Part shown: positions 35,171 through 45,840 of the stretch, one piece after another
Layout of the letters: the number at the start of each line of letters is the position of its first letter
Numbering within the stretch: position 1 is the first letter of the stretch
DNA from: Aphelocoma coerulescens
Lineage: Eukaryota; Chordata; Aves; Passeriformes; Corvidae
DNA length: 64,000 nt
NCBI RefSeq assembly: GCF_041296385.1
Contig: NC_091022.1
Span: 23,207,967-23,271,966 of the forward strand
Reading direction: 5' to 3'
Made by a program: the position numbers and the translations under genes
The notes under the pieces: generated by a model
The model's database searches: none
The model's input: the letters and a program-made list of their open reading frames with translations, nothing else
Told to the model about the DNA's origin: nothing

Positions 35171-35504
35171 AAGGTGCCCAAATAAAAAGAGAGAACAAGA
35201 AAGGTGATGGCAGAAGTGCTGCCAGGCATGGCACAAGGGCTGGCAAGGGCACCAGAACCATCCGAGCTGCTTGTACCAGTCAGCTGCCATGGCTGGCTAC
35301 CACTTTGTTCCATGCTTGGGATGGCAGTGGCTGGGAATGCGAGGGGGTGGATGGGGATGGGCAGGGATTGATGGGGACAGGTACCTGGGTGGCACTGGCA
35401 GCTCTTGCCTCTTCTCCCTGCTGCCACATTTCTCCTCTGTGCAAAAGGAGGAAGAAAATACTCAGTGACCTGATGGGGCTGCCAAGGGAAAGTTGAAGGT
35501 CTCC

Positions 35505-35600
35505 CATTAATTCCAGACTAAAAATGACAAATTCATCTTCTACGACAATTAAATGAAGTCAGTAATTGATGCTAATTGATCTTCAGCCGAGAGGGCTCTT
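35505..35600. promoter_or_regulatory. Small homeodomain-type block (35.5 kb)
   Basis: CCCATTAATTCC, CGACAATTAAATG and AGTAATTGATGCTAATTGATC lie in about 80 bp, with the repeated word TAATTGAT (35562 and 35573). Likely part of the larger regulatory cluster around 34.6-36.2 kb. Confidence 0.42.
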
Positions 35601-35854
35601 ACTGCTTTGCTGTGCTCTCCCTGATGCTCTGGCACTTTCCTCTCTTTCCCACTTCTCCTCCCTGCAGTCCCCTGGCCATGGGGATGTCCCCCAGGCCCCA
35701 ACAGCTGCTCCTGCGCTTGCCCAGCTTGGCCAGCTCTATGCATCTTTTTCGGCTGCTCATTTCTTGGAGTTTGCATGTATTTTCTCCTTTTTTTTTTTTT
35801 TGGAGGCAGGTACCAGGCCTGGCTGTGTTAGCGACAAAGGATTTATAGCCTACA

Positions 35855-36250
35855 GCTGTGTAGGTTTCCACTTAATTTTTATAAGCCCAGCATAAGAGCC
35901 AGCAGGGGGTAAAGCACACTTGGATTTTCTCTACTTAAAATATTACAATGTTAGCACTTTTGCTTGAGCCCTGAAAAGGGGGCAGTGGGGGGGCTGGATG
36001 CGTGTATGTGTGTGTGTATGTGTGTGTTTGGGGTTTTTTGGTGGTGTTTTTTCTTCTTTTTTTCTTTTTTATGAGAGCCCTTTAATCTTGAGCCAATATG
36101 TCAAAATCAAATTAAGCCTTGGAAGGGGAGCGGGCTCAGCGTGCCAAGCTCGCTCGCTGGGTTGTAAATGTACAATTGTTTCTGGGAGCTGTTATTAAAG
36201 CGAGGTGACTGCTGCCTGTTAAGGGACCCTGACGTCACGTCCTCCAGCCG
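35855..36250. promoter_or_regulatory. Candidate regulatory block with CRE (36.1 kb)
   Basis: Left: CCACTTAATTTTTATAAGCC, a CCAGCAGGGGG CTCF-like core near 35899-35909, and CTTAAAATATTAC. Right: CAAATTAAGCC, ACAATTGT (36172-36179, two inverted SOX-type half-sites) and a full consensus CRE palindrome TGACGTCA at 36230-36237, followed by CpG-rich sequence. TG repeats and T-runs interrupt the middle. Confidence 0.47.
36002..36028. repeat. (TG)n microsatellite, imperfect
   Basis: TG dinucleotides interrupted by TA, followed by G- and T-runs to about 36070. Possible source of length polymorphism. Confidence 0.8.
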
Positions 36251-36254
36251 CGCT

Positions 36255-36985
36255 CGGGAAGCAGCACCGGGAGGAGGGGAACAGGGTTCGGCCATGTGGT
36301 GACCACAGGGAGGGGATGAAACCACGGTGTCCCCTAGGGCAGAGCAGAGGGAGGGTGGCACCAGCCCTTGCATGGATGGGCTGCATGGTGGCCCCAGCAG
36401 AGGAACCCCTGGGGACTCTTAGGGATCCCTGGGGACGTGGCTTGTGTTTCCACACAGAAGAGCAGGTTGAGAACTCCTCTAAGGAACTGTCAGAGAAGGC
36501 AGGTTTGGGGCTTACAGTGGGATCTGAGTTTTGGAGGCAGGAGAGTTTACATAGCCAGAACTTCCCATGGCCCGTCTGGAGAAGCAAAAGGGGCAAAAGG
36601 GGGGGGGGGGGGGGGGGGGGGGAAGTTTAATTTTCTGACTGAAAGATTCCCATTTGCTTTGGCTGAGAGGCCCATTTCTTGCCCAACCTAAACCCTTTCA
36701 GCAGGGTGGTAGGGCTGGCCAAGAGCCTCAGCTGCAGACCCTCTTGCAAGGTGTGGTATAGCATCACTAATTTGGGGGTGCCAGGCCTCTGTGGGACCTT
36801 GGTTAGGGGCAGAGGGGGCAAGCCTTATCCCCCTGATGTGGAGGCAGGATTTGGGGTGCTCTGCTGTGGGGTACACGCTCTGCAAGGAGGTCATGAGCCA
36901 CTTTCAGGGGGTCTTACTGTGGTGAGATGCTGCCATCAACACCGCAATGAGTGTTTTGAATCCACATTTCTGCTCAGCTTTGCTG
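36255..36985. other. Filler sequence, no gene seen
   Basis: Apart from the G-run, ordinary GC-rich DNA with no supportable gene. Confidence 0.5.
36599..36622. repeat. 24-G homopolymer
   Basis: An uninterrupted run of 24 G, preceded by two AAAAGG words. Such long G homopolymers are rare and error-prone in sequencing. It could be a true G-quadruplex-forming tract or an assembly/base-calling artefact. Confidence 0.9.
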
Positions 36986-36989
36986 CAAG

Positions 36990-37140
36990 CAAAGTAACAG
37001 CAATGAAAATACTGTAAAGTATCACTGTTTGTCACCTGAGACAGTTTGTAATTATCCATAATGCTGGTATTTGACATTATATTTACACTGTGCAGGTCTT
37101 TAAGGTCGTCACTTACCCCTTTTTATTTCTTGCAGTGGAG
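36990..37140. promoter_or_regulatory. Candidate regulatory block (37.1 kb)
   Basis: GTTTGTAATTATCCATAATGC, TTGACATTATATTTACAC and GGTCTTTAAGGTCGTCAC within 100 bp. A TAATTA core at 37050-37055. Short but clearly bounded. Confidence 0.4.
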
Positions 37141-37144
37141 CTGC

Positions 37145-38150
37145 AGGCTGGAGAAGCGAGGTGGGGGCAGTGAGGAGGTGTGTTGGCACACTGAGATCTG
37201 TTCACTGCCCTCTCCTTCTGGCTTGACTTTAGCTCCTACAGATGCCAAGGCAGGTGGTCCCTGCTTCATATCTCCAAGTCCCCAATTTCAGTGCATTGAG
37301 ATGGGCAGCTTCATGGGAAGCCATAGGGGACTGGATGCTGTGGTCCTGGCAGTTTTACCATCAACACTGGGATGAAGACCCAGCACAAGGACAGCAAGCA
37401 GACCTCACTCCTCCTCTTGGCCATGCCACATCGGGCAGGAGAGACCAACTAATGTCCAGGATAATTAGTCCTGGTTTGAGACAGTGGTAATGAGACAGAG
37501 CAAAGCCCTGCACTAACAGGGCTGTCTGGCTTCCAGCCATGAGCCAGCAGCTCCACGCAGTCCTGGGCTGTCCCAGGCGGACACATGAGCTCATTAGGAG
37601 TAAACTAAGAGACACCTAATGTGATGCTGTGGGCAGAGTGTCAGGCCCTGTGGTGAGCATTCCCTGGGGCCCCAAGGGCCATGGGCAGCAGCTCTCCATC
37701 ACCTGGGCCATGTGCCCACTGCAGGCCACTTCCACTGGTCTTGCTGGGTCGCCCCTGGGAGCCAACAGCATGGGGAGTTGTGTTCTCAGGTCTTTATGGA
37801 TCCCACTAAATCCTATGTAATATACTGTAAATAAAGTTTATGGCTGAAATTGGTGTTTTACAGGGGCAAACCAAAGTCCAGCTGCAAAGCTACAAACAAG
37901 TGAACTGTATGCAAAGGGGCAATGGCACCAGTACCTCCTATTGAGCCCCGACCTGTTTTTTGGGCATGTTTCACTGAGTCTTAGGGAGAATGTAGCTCAC
38001 ACCAGCTGCCTCTGGCTCTGGTTATGCTCATCTGTTACACATGGCTCCCGACTCTTTGCCATAAGCAATTGAGACCAAAAGTCACTTGCAAAGTGAAAAT
38101 AAATCACTTTCCACAAGGCACACAGGGAATCATCACTGAAGGCTGAGGTA
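37145..38150. other. Filler sequence, no gene seen
   Basis: A short AT-rich part at 37805-37865 (CCTATGTAATATACTGTAAATAAAG) includes an AATAAA hexamer on the plus strand but no transcript can be argued from it. No other features. Confidence 0.5.
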
Positions 38151-38157
38151 AATGTAA

Positions 38158-38242
38158 CACATGGGGAAACTGAGGCAAGGAGTTCTGCTTCAGGTCATGT
38201 AACAATGGTCTGGCAGAGCCAGGAGGAAGACTGAGAGCCCTT
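38158..38242 (-). mobile_element. MIR-type SINE remnant
   Basis: Reading the plus strand, ATGGGGAAACTGAGGCAAGG (38161-38180), then TTCAGGTCATGTAAC and GGTCTGGCAGAGCCAGGAGG (38208-38227), matches the reverse of MIR in the right order and spacing: 'TGCCTCAGTTTCC', the GTGACCT part and the 'GGCTCTGCCA' part. This is the best-preserved minus-strand MIR here; no target-site duplication is visible. Confidence 0.68.
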
Positions 38243-38479
38243 GTGTCACCTTCCTTGTGTCTCTGCGGCCGGTGCCTGACCTATCATGCAGGGACTCAAC
38301 GCTGTGCATGGGGCCATGGAAACCCCAGTGGGTCAGAGGCACCCCAAATAGCCCCATCACCCCTTTTCCCATGGCTCTGCAGCTGGAGCAGTGGGCAGGA
38401 CTGCGCCTGAGAGAGCACACGGGTTGCTCAGTGATTCCCAGATGTGCTGTGCTCGCTGTTTTCCGGGAACCCGGCGGCC

Positions 38480-38920
38480 TGAGCAGAGATAAATAAGTGA
38501 TACAGACATCTCTGCACTAAACACACACGACGCGCTCCCTCCTGCTCGCCCACCCCACGCACACAGTTCTATTAATCCTGACAAATTATGACGTACAGAC
38601 GTGTAATGCAAACTGATTCATCATACATTCAAATCTGCTGTGTGGGAGCAGCGGGAGGGCAGAGGCAGACAAGTGTATTACACGGATAATGTATTTGACG
38701 TATTAATAAAACCAGCCACATTGCTCAATCTGGAGAGAGGGAGGGATGCCGATACATCATGACAGATCACATATTGATGGAATCCAGATGTTGGGAATCA
38801 TAGTCTTGGGGCCTTTCTTGTATTGACTAAAGGTAAAAAATGCAGGCTGTCAGCACATTAAATCTCTGCTCTGCTCATGGAGGCTGGGGAATAATTATTT
38901 ATTTGTGGAGGACAAGGAAA
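38480..38920. promoter_or_regulatory. Strong candidate regulatory block (38.6 kb)
   Basis: TTCTATTAATCCTGAC, ACAAATTATGACG, TAATGCAAA (38604-38612, POU/homeodomain-type), GTATTACACGG, GATAATGTATTTGACG and TATTAATAAAACC (HOX-type). They are followed by GATACATCATGAC, CATATTGATGG and GGGGAATAATTATTTATTTG. CpGs retained (CACGACGCGC, GACGT twice). Long, dense and sharply different from flanks. Confidence 0.53.
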
Positions 38921-39289
38921 CTGCTCCCTGTGTCCCCTGTCCCGTTAGCCCAGCCATCTGTGAGGGAAGGTCAGGGAAAGAATTTTTAACCCCGCTGCTA
39001 TTTTGTTACCTGTGGACTGCAATGACCAGCCGGAGCACATGTTACTGTGGTCCCATCATCTTGAAATCCTTGGTTCAGCTGATAGAATCAGTGTCAAAGT
39101 GATCCCAGCCAAGCACCTGGTCTTGGATTTTTAGCCAGTGAAGCATTCAAAAAACACCCCCCTTAGCTTTGCCAGCAATGCTGCTGCTTCCTGTGTTCTG
39201 CTCCTCTTGGATGGCGATGCCCATTCTGAGTGGTTTGAGGAAGTGTTACATTTATGCTTATACACACACATGTATGTGTATCCATAGGA

Positions 39290-39420
39290 TATTTTTAGTA
39301 TTTTTCAGGAGAAGATATTCTGTTACTCACAGTTTCATGGATAAAGGTCGTTGTGCCAATAACAACTCCTACTGTAATTTTACCTTGCTGAGTCCTTTTA
39401 AAATGAAACTGTCTTGTTTC
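39290..39420. promoter_or_regulatory. Weak candidate block (39.3 kb)
   Basis: ATATTTTTAGTATTTTTCAGG, GATAAAGGTCGTTG, CAATAACAACTCC, CTGTAATTTTACC and CTTTTAAAATG. AT-leaning without strong homeodomain clusters. Confidence 0.3.
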
Positions 39421-39974
39421 AGATCTGCTTGGGTTGGACACCCTTTAGGGGCTGCTTGTGTTCGTAAAGCCTGATTGACTTTGGCTTGTGTGTGACAAGG
39501 CATTAAGCACATGGTAACATCATCTATTAGGGGACACAAATACATGGATGTCCTGGTTTGGCTTTGTGCTCCTCCACGGGAATAGTGCCTTTCCCTTGAG
39601 CATCTTTTTGTTGCAGTGGGTTAAACCTGCTGCTGGGTGCCTGGCCAGCACAGCACGATGAAATGACACTGAGAGGATGACAGAGCTTTGTGCTAATGTT
39701 CTTTCCAGGGTTATTGCCAGCCTGGAGAAGGTGCTGTGCTGTGTATTTTTGGGCCCTGCCCCTGCATGCTCTTATTACTTACAGACAGGAGGGACCAGGA
39801 GGTGGCTGGGACACAAATGGACATTACCTGGAAGGCCAGGGCAGCTCAAAGGAGAGGTGTGGATTTCAAAAATAATGACCTTGCAGCAAAGAGGGAAAGA
39901 TGTTTGAGCATTAGGAAGTGTTTAAAGGATTGGGGCATAGCTTTCTTGGATGCAGATCACTGGGACTTACATAC

Positions 39975-40200
39975 AGGAGCCTACAGAACTATTATGTAAG
40001 CTCAGAGAGAGAGCAAGAGAGAAAAACTCTATATTGGAGCTATAGAACTATATACACATATTTAACTAGATACATAAAGTACAGAAATATGTATTATATT
40101 ATATTATATTATATTATATTATATTATATTATATTATATTATATTATATTATATTATATTATATTATATTATATTAATATTTGGAGCCTATAGAACTACT
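39975..40200. repeat. Three copies of an 18-bp word flanking a microsatellite
   Basis: Near-identical copies of GGAGCCTAYAGAACTA occur at 39975-39992, 40035-40053 and 40182-40200 (the middle copy lacks one C). The last two flank the (ATATT)n tract. Intervening sequence is not similar, so this is not a simple tandem duplication. Confidence 0.75.
40092..40176. repeat. (ATATT)n pentanucleotide microsatellite
   Basis: About 17 nearly perfect copies of a 5-bp unit over 85 bp. The resulting open frame encoding Tyr-Ile-Ile-Leu repeats is an artefact. Likely length-polymorphic, and able to form unwound or cruciform DNA. Confidence 0.95.
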
Positions 40201-40204
40201 TGCA

Positions 40205-40895
40205 TGTTGTACTTTCCCCTACCAGAATGGATCAAAAAGCAGGAATAACGAAATTCAGGGAGATACAAAAGCAGGCATTGACATGTTGGTGTTCTCCCCA
40301 GGAAAGCCTGGTGGGTACCTACCGTGGGTGTGTGCCCATCAGAGGAGGACGCTGGGACTTCTCCGGCGTGCAGAGGTGCAGGTGCCAGGGCCACTCTGGC
40401 AGCCTTGCTACCCTGCAGAGCACTCCTCAAGTCCTCTGCTCCTGGGGAGGGTAGCCCAAATTGGAGCCATGCTGAGGGATTAGCCTCACTGAGCCTTCCA
40501 AAACATGTCCCCAGCCTCTCTGACTGTCTGGCAGTGGGGCAGCAAGTGTGCTGTGTGGGAGCAAGCCTGCCTCATGCTCTGGGGTCAGGGCTTCACTGCC
40601 ATCTCTCCACAGCTTTGCAGTCTCAGCCGACTGAGCGTGAGCCAGCGCTGCCCACGGACAGCAGTGGCCCTGCTCGCTGTCCCCAGAGCGAGCGAGACCT
40701 GTCCGGCCCTGGCTTTGAGTGTGCACCGCGGGGCTGCTGCCCTCAGACACGGCCAGGGCATGGGCTGGCAGCGGGGCGAGTCTCTGTCCCACGCTCAGCC
40801 ACCAACTCCCTCTTGAGCTGTGGGTGACCTACACCATGCAGGGCTGTCAAAAGCAAGGACACAAGTCCCACAGAGTCCCAAAGTGGCTTTAAAAT
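40205..40895. other. GC-rich stretch with local CpG peak
   Basis: CpGs are concentrated at about 40630-40800. A plausible 3' splice site (CTCTCCACAG ending 40612) precedes it, but I found no convincing 5' splice site. Frames are open in several registers. Not called as an exon. Confidence 0.35.
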
Positions 40896-40975
40896 TCATT
40901 CTTTAACCTCTGGAAGCCGTTTCCTTGCATGTGAAATGGAGACAATAAACACCTGAGATGAAAGGGAGCTTTACT
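40895..40975 (+). mobile_element. MIR-type SINE remnant
   Basis: TTCTTTAACCTCTGGAAGCC, then GTTTCCTTGCATGTGAAATGG and GACAATAAACACCTGAGATG, follow the order of the MIR 3' half (TTAACCTCT..., GTTTCC...TGTAAAATGG, AATAATA.CACCT). Old and partial. Confidence 0.5.
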
Positions 40976-41219
40976 CTGCTAAGATAAAGGGGTTTGCTCT
41001 TTCCCTGGACTCATTCGGTACAAGTGGATGGGTCTGGAGGCTGAGCTGCTGGCAGGGAGAGCTCACCAGCCCCAGAAAGTAGCAAGGTCCTTTTTCAAGT
41101 TGGAGAAAAGCAGCTTAGAGGAAATATAAATTGTACTGAGTGAGGAGGACTTGAAAGCAGGGAGGGCTTCTCAGATGGGGAGCCAGGGAAAATGATGGAG
41201 GGAACGTAAGAATGACAAA

Positions 41220-41490
41220 GCATGTCGTTCCAGTGGAGTGCAAGATGATTTGCTTTAGCTCATTAAATACTGCAATAAAATATTAATAGTTATTGTCCCT
41301 CTATTTTTTGTAATTATCCTTGCAAAGAAGGATCTGCTGCAAGTCACTAATGTATTCCCAGCAGCGGGTTGCTTTTTAATACGGTGATGGCAGTCAGGGG
41401 TGAGGAGGGGGGGGAATGAAAGCGTTTATGTGTGGCCAGAAAATAGTTGTATGATCAGGGTCATTAAAGAACCAGCGCTGTCTACAGAGG
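41220..41490. promoter_or_regulatory. Candidate regulatory block (41.3 kb)
   Basis: GCTCATTAAATACTGCAATAAAATATTAATAG, then TTTTTTGTAATTATCC and a TTTTTAATACGG segment, with GGTCATTAAAG further right. AT-rich core about 41255-41325 with sharp edges. Confidence 0.43.
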
Positions 41491-41494
41491 GAGA

Positions 41495-42950
41495 GACAGA
41501 ACAAGGGGAAGAGGAGGCTGCAGGGAGAGAAAGAGGGTGCAGTTCAACCTGGGAGCACTCAAGAAAGGATGAGATTTGAGGACAATCTGGTGTCTGCATC
41601 CCACCTAATCCTAAGGAAGAAATCTGTGCTGTGGCTCTGCAGCCCAGTGTGCCTGGATGTTTGCTGGTGAATGTGGTGATTTCTCCACCTGATCAAGCTG
41701 ATGCAGCTTTGAAGGACCCTGGAAGTGCCAAGCTCTTGCTGCAGGTGCTCAGGTGCTGTGTGGGGCCAGCCCAGGCACATGGGAGGAAGACCTCAGGGTG
41801 TTGCATGACCATGGATGGTCCCCTCCATCACAGCCCTCAGCAAGGCAGACTTAGTGCATATTAGTTGTGCCCCTGCCTTTCAGTGTCCCTTTTCCTGTGC
41901 CTGTCCCTGAGGCTGTCCTTGCTCTGGTCAGTGCCATAGCTTGTGCTGTCACCTCCAGGTTCTTGGACCTCAGGATCTCTCAGTGGTCAGAGGACCCTTT
42001 GCAGGAGTTTCATCTGAGCAAACACCCTGTGAGAGGGTCCCCAGGGTGGCTGGGGACCTAGATGATGACTGGTGGGTCAGACACCATCTGTGGCACTAAC
42101 AGTCTCTGGCAGAAAGCTTTAAAAAGTGAGGTGGAATGTCACTTGCCAGCAGCAAAGAGCCCCTCTAAGGCTTGAAGCTTCTGCAGCAGCACCAACATCG
42201 CATCCCACTGTGCTCAGGTCAGGAGAGACCTCACTGTGCTTCCACCTCTGGTTCCTGCTGCATGAGCAGAGTGGGATGCAGTGAGGCTCTTTGCTGAGCC
42301 TGGGCAAAGCTCTTGGCTTAAACACATCACATGGAGCAGGTGGGTCTTTTCCAGCTGGGGACAGCCCATGGTGCCTGGGGTGGGTGGGCAAAGGCTGAGT
42401 CCCAGCCAAGGGCCCCTGGCATGTGAGACCAGGCTTGTGATCACCATGATGTGGCTTGGAAAGATTTGGCTGGAGGAGACAGAACACACTCTACCATCAG
42501 AGGTGGAGAGAGCAGGGATTGGTGATCCTCGGGCTCCGGGCCCAAGGAATGCAGGTGCTGGTTGGTAGCATGAGCAGCAGCAGCAGGACAGTTCCATGAG
42601 CCCAACTCAGGGAGCAAAGCCTGTCCTGGGGATCTGCCCATCTGTCTGTCCAGGCAAGCCAAAGGCCAGGCAGCCACATCCGTGATGCTCCTGCTTCCCG
42701 AGCCAGAGGAGAGACCAGGGCTTCGGCCCCTCTCAGATCCCATCAGCTGACCCTTGGAAGAGAAACGGTGCTGACAGGTATCTAAGCGAGGCAGAATTAA
42801 GGGAAATGATAATAAATGTAGATGGTCAGGCGGGAGAATGAAATGATCCATCTTTTGCATGTTAGTCAAGAGGTGCTCGCAGGCTCCCCCCCTCCCTGCT
42901 CCCATTCAATCAGGCCCTGTCAGACCTCCAGCAGGTTGGCATTTTTGTGA
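41495..42950. other. Filler sequence, no gene seen
   Basis: No gene or repeat family recognised. Minus frames of 122-154 codons at 42119-42905 overlap each other. Confidence 0.5.
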
Positions 42951-42954
42951 AGAA

Positions 42955-43460
42955 TCTCTCGGCTAAAAATTGTTGTCATTCCTATTTCCTTGTTATCAGT
43001 TGGCGGCACCTCGGCGGAGCCCGGAGATTAACGCAGAATCGCCGGGCGAGCATCCATTCCCAAAGAGCCCTATCCATTACGCCGAGCTCGGCGGGTCCCT
43101 CCCGCCTCACCTCCCACATTCATCATCTTTAACGCTGACAGCTCGGCGCAGGCCTTTCAAATTTATCTCGCCGCGTCCCGGGCAGGCTCTATCCGTCAAA
43201 CTGCACGAGAGGGAGCGAGCGGAGCGCCATCTCCTCTCCCCTGTACGTCGGGGAGGGAGAGGGGGGGAAACAACCTGCCCGTGTGAGGGACTCGGTAAAA
43301 GATTGGTCCGAGATACACAATTAATCATGGCTCGCATCAATTTGCTTGATTTACTCCCTGGAGGGAGAAGGGGCGTAAACACGGCGTGTGCAGAGGCAGT
43401 GTGGAAACATAATGTGTCTGTCTATAGGAAAAACATTAACACATCATCCCCGTTGTGGGT
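42955..43460. promoter_or_regulatory. CpG-rich candidate regulatory block (43.2 kb)
   Basis: About 500 bp with high CpG retention (for example 43010-43110 and 43140-43260) together with A/T-rich words: TTCAAATTTATCTCGCCGCG, ACACAATTAATCATGG, CATCAATTTGCTTGATTTAC. Lacks classic core-promoter structure that I can identify. It lies within a 295-codon open frame (42970-43857), which may be compositional. Strong regulatory candidate; promoter or exon not excluded. Confidence 0.48.
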
Positions 43461-43969
43461 GATTGATGGGGGAACGGGACAGGGGCAGCCCAGAGCTGGC
43501 AGGGTGACAGAGAGCCAGGAGCTTGCCAGAAAGATGGACCCAATGGAGATGAACCTCAGGGGCCACCGGTCAGGGCAGGTGGCACTTGGCACATCTGACC
43601 CACCTTATACTTCCCTTCCAGTGCTCTTCCTGAGGTGGCAACCCATTCCAGGTATCTCCCCCGACACTGCAAGCCTCTGGGTGGGGAAGGGAGGTGGGAA
43701 GGGAAACTTCCAGCCATTCTCCATGTGTAAGGCAGGTGCTTCAAGGTACAGATGTGTGAAATGTCCCCATCTTCAGGGTGATACAGAATCCCAAGCAAAA
43801 CTGCTTTTGCACATAAAAATTTCCAAGGCATATTTTGTGTTCGCTACCGTGTCCTAAATAGGTGTCCATGCAGCTCACTCTGCCTTTACCCTCCCTGAAT
43901 TCTTCCTGTAAATGGCTTTTTCTGCCTGTCCCTGGAGGTGGGTGCATTTCAGGATGAGATCCAAATGTG

Positions 43970-44140
43970 CAGAGCATGCTTGCGAAGCCCTTCAGTAGCC
44001 TTCAGGGCAGGAGATGCCGTAGCAATGAAAGATGCTGTTATTATTAGATCCCAAGCACTGGGTTGTGCCATCCCTTGATGGCTCTGGCGAAGAGGCTGAC
44101 TTTTATGGAGAAAGTTACTGCTGTATTTACAATCCAAACC
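43970..44140. promoter_or_regulatory. Weak candidate block (44.0 kb)
   Basis: GCCGTAGCAATGAAAG, GCTGTTATTATTAGATCC and TTACTGCTGTATTTAC in a less GC-rich patch. Modest evidence. Confidence 0.28.
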
Positions 44141-44144
44141 TCCT

Positions 44145-45425
44145 CGTAACCAGCCGCAGGGTGGAGGAGGAAATGCAGAGAGAGCGTGTGGTGATTTAGT
44201 GTGTCCTTCTCACTTGCCTTTCAGCCAAGGAGCCTTCTCCCTCCTTCACCAGCCCACACTTGGCAGGGCTCTGGCTCTGTGATCACACCCCCATGGACAA
44301 GGGGAGCAGGAGGAGAGGTTTAACCAAGGTCAGAATGGGGAACCAGGAGCCTGGAGACTCAAGTCCCCGACTTGGTGTTCCTTGGTGAAATCTCTGTGTA
44401 AATAAATGGTACCCAAACCTCGTTGGGCCAGGTACTGCATTTTCCACTAGCTTTCAGGAAGGTTATCATGTTTGGAGGTGGATATGGGGGTTCATGTGAG
44501 CTCACTGCCACCTGATACGTGTAGGGAATAACCCAGGTGATAGGAATACAGGAATATTGAGAAAGCAGCCCTCAGGGTTGTACAGGATAAGCTGATGCAG
44601 TTTACCAGATCTTAACACCCAAACAGACATGTTTCCCCAGGCAGTTTGAAGACCATGGGCCATTCCTATACTGAGCACCATTCCTGCTTTGAGCTGCAAA
44701 TGCTGCCAGGTTTGCTCCCTGATTAGCTAGCAGTGATGTTGGACAGGCTCACTCCTCCCCATCCATGTGTGGCCCTTGGCTGGGACCTTCCTGCAGGTGC
44801 ACTCGTCATTTGGGATCTGAATAAGCATCAATTTCCACATATATGTTTCTTAACATGCCTTAGGTGCGGTTTAAAAGCTGGTCTTCCAGCTCTTCCACTG
44901 CCTTCCTGCATGGGGTTTCCTTTAGCTGCACCCCAGAATTTCCACCTGGGAGGAAAAGATGCTAACACAGGGATGCTAACACTATCTGTCATCCACAGAG
45001 CACTGGACAGTGCTTTCTAAGTCAAAAATGGGTGAAACAGGTGTAGTCTGCCTTAAATGAAACATGGAGCTCTGTGGAATGATTTCAGTATCCAAAGAGA
45101 CTGTCCATTAATTTCCCTCCTGTTTGCAAGGCCTTAGGAGAAAAGCCTACGGTGCTACCATCTTGTCCAGCTATCAGTACAGTGCTTCAGACTGTTCCTG
45201 TTTCTGATTCATGGTGTATGAATTAAATTCTGAAAATTAACACTCCTGCTGGGGGCTACTCCCATCCTCAGGAAAATTGCCATCCCTTCTCGATGATGTG
45301 CAGCACCAGCCCACACCTGTGTGCCTGATACACCCAGAAGCATCCCTCCTAGGAGCAGCTGCTGTCCCCAAAGCACCCAGGCTTTGGAGCTCAGGCAGGA
45401 CCAGCTCCATGACCCACATTTTTGG
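44145..45425. other. Filler sequence, no gene seen
   Basis: No supportable gene or repeat. A possible MIR-like word set near 44385-44420 is too weak to call. Confidence 0.5.
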
Positions 45426-45429
45426 GGTT

Positions 45430-45554
45430 GCTTATGGTTTAAATTTATCAGTTTAATTTAGTTTTGTTCTCCCTGATTTAGTTTCAGCTGAAGAGGGGTT
45501 TTGTTTCATTTTATCTTGTGGAAATTACTCATAATTTTGTAGTGACTGTTATAT

Positions 45555-45586
<32 letters not shown>

Positions 45587-45840
45587 GTATATGCTGGATT
45601 TTATAGCCCATTTTTATCACCTTTTTATTATCTCGGGTCAAAAGCTTTACTGGGTTGTATTCAGGGAATTATGCAAACTAAGAGAAAATACCATAGCAAA
45701 ACTATAGATTTTCTCATTAAACTCTGCTTGGACATGTAGTTATTGTAGTAAAACTCTAGTAACTATTACAGGCCCTAATATAAAATTATAGTTTGACACC
45801 TCAGCGTGATTGGCCTTGCACTGCGGTTAAATTAACCCTT
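45430..45840. promoter_or_regulatory. AT-rich candidate block (45.6 kb)
   Basis: TTAAATTTATCAGTTTAATTTAG, GATTTAGTTTC, CATAATTTTGTAG, GGGAATTATGC and CTAATATAAAATTATAG, ending with GCGGTTAAATTAACCC. A TA dinucleotide tract sits in the middle. Part may be simple A/T-rich sequence and not enhancer. Confidence 0.38.
45550..45593. repeat. (AT)n microsatellite
   Basis: About 44 bp of TA repeats with two interruptions (AAAT and GTAT). Confidence 0.93.

Noticed and set aside
37800..37850. AATAAA hexamer near 37830 as a possible transcript 3' end
   Set aside because: Isolated hexamers are frequent in AT-rich DNA, and no exon or open frame leads into it.
39549..39660. Possible second avian LTR fragment (TGTCCTGGTTT near 39549 and GTGGGTTAAACC near 39617)
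   Set aside because: Only short word matches to LTR ends, no continuous similarity to the 50.2-kb LTR, and no duplication.
40613..40825. CpG-rich patch after a plausible 3' splice site, with a Cys-rich reading (GFECAPRGCCPQ) vaguely like papilin-type repeats
   Set aside because: No good 5' splice site, cysteine pattern incomplete, and other frames are also open. Kept only as a compositional note.
44370..44440. Possible MIR fragment (CCTTGGTGAAATCTCTGTG)
   Set aside because: Fewer than about 25 bases agree with the MIR order, so it cannot be separated from chance.
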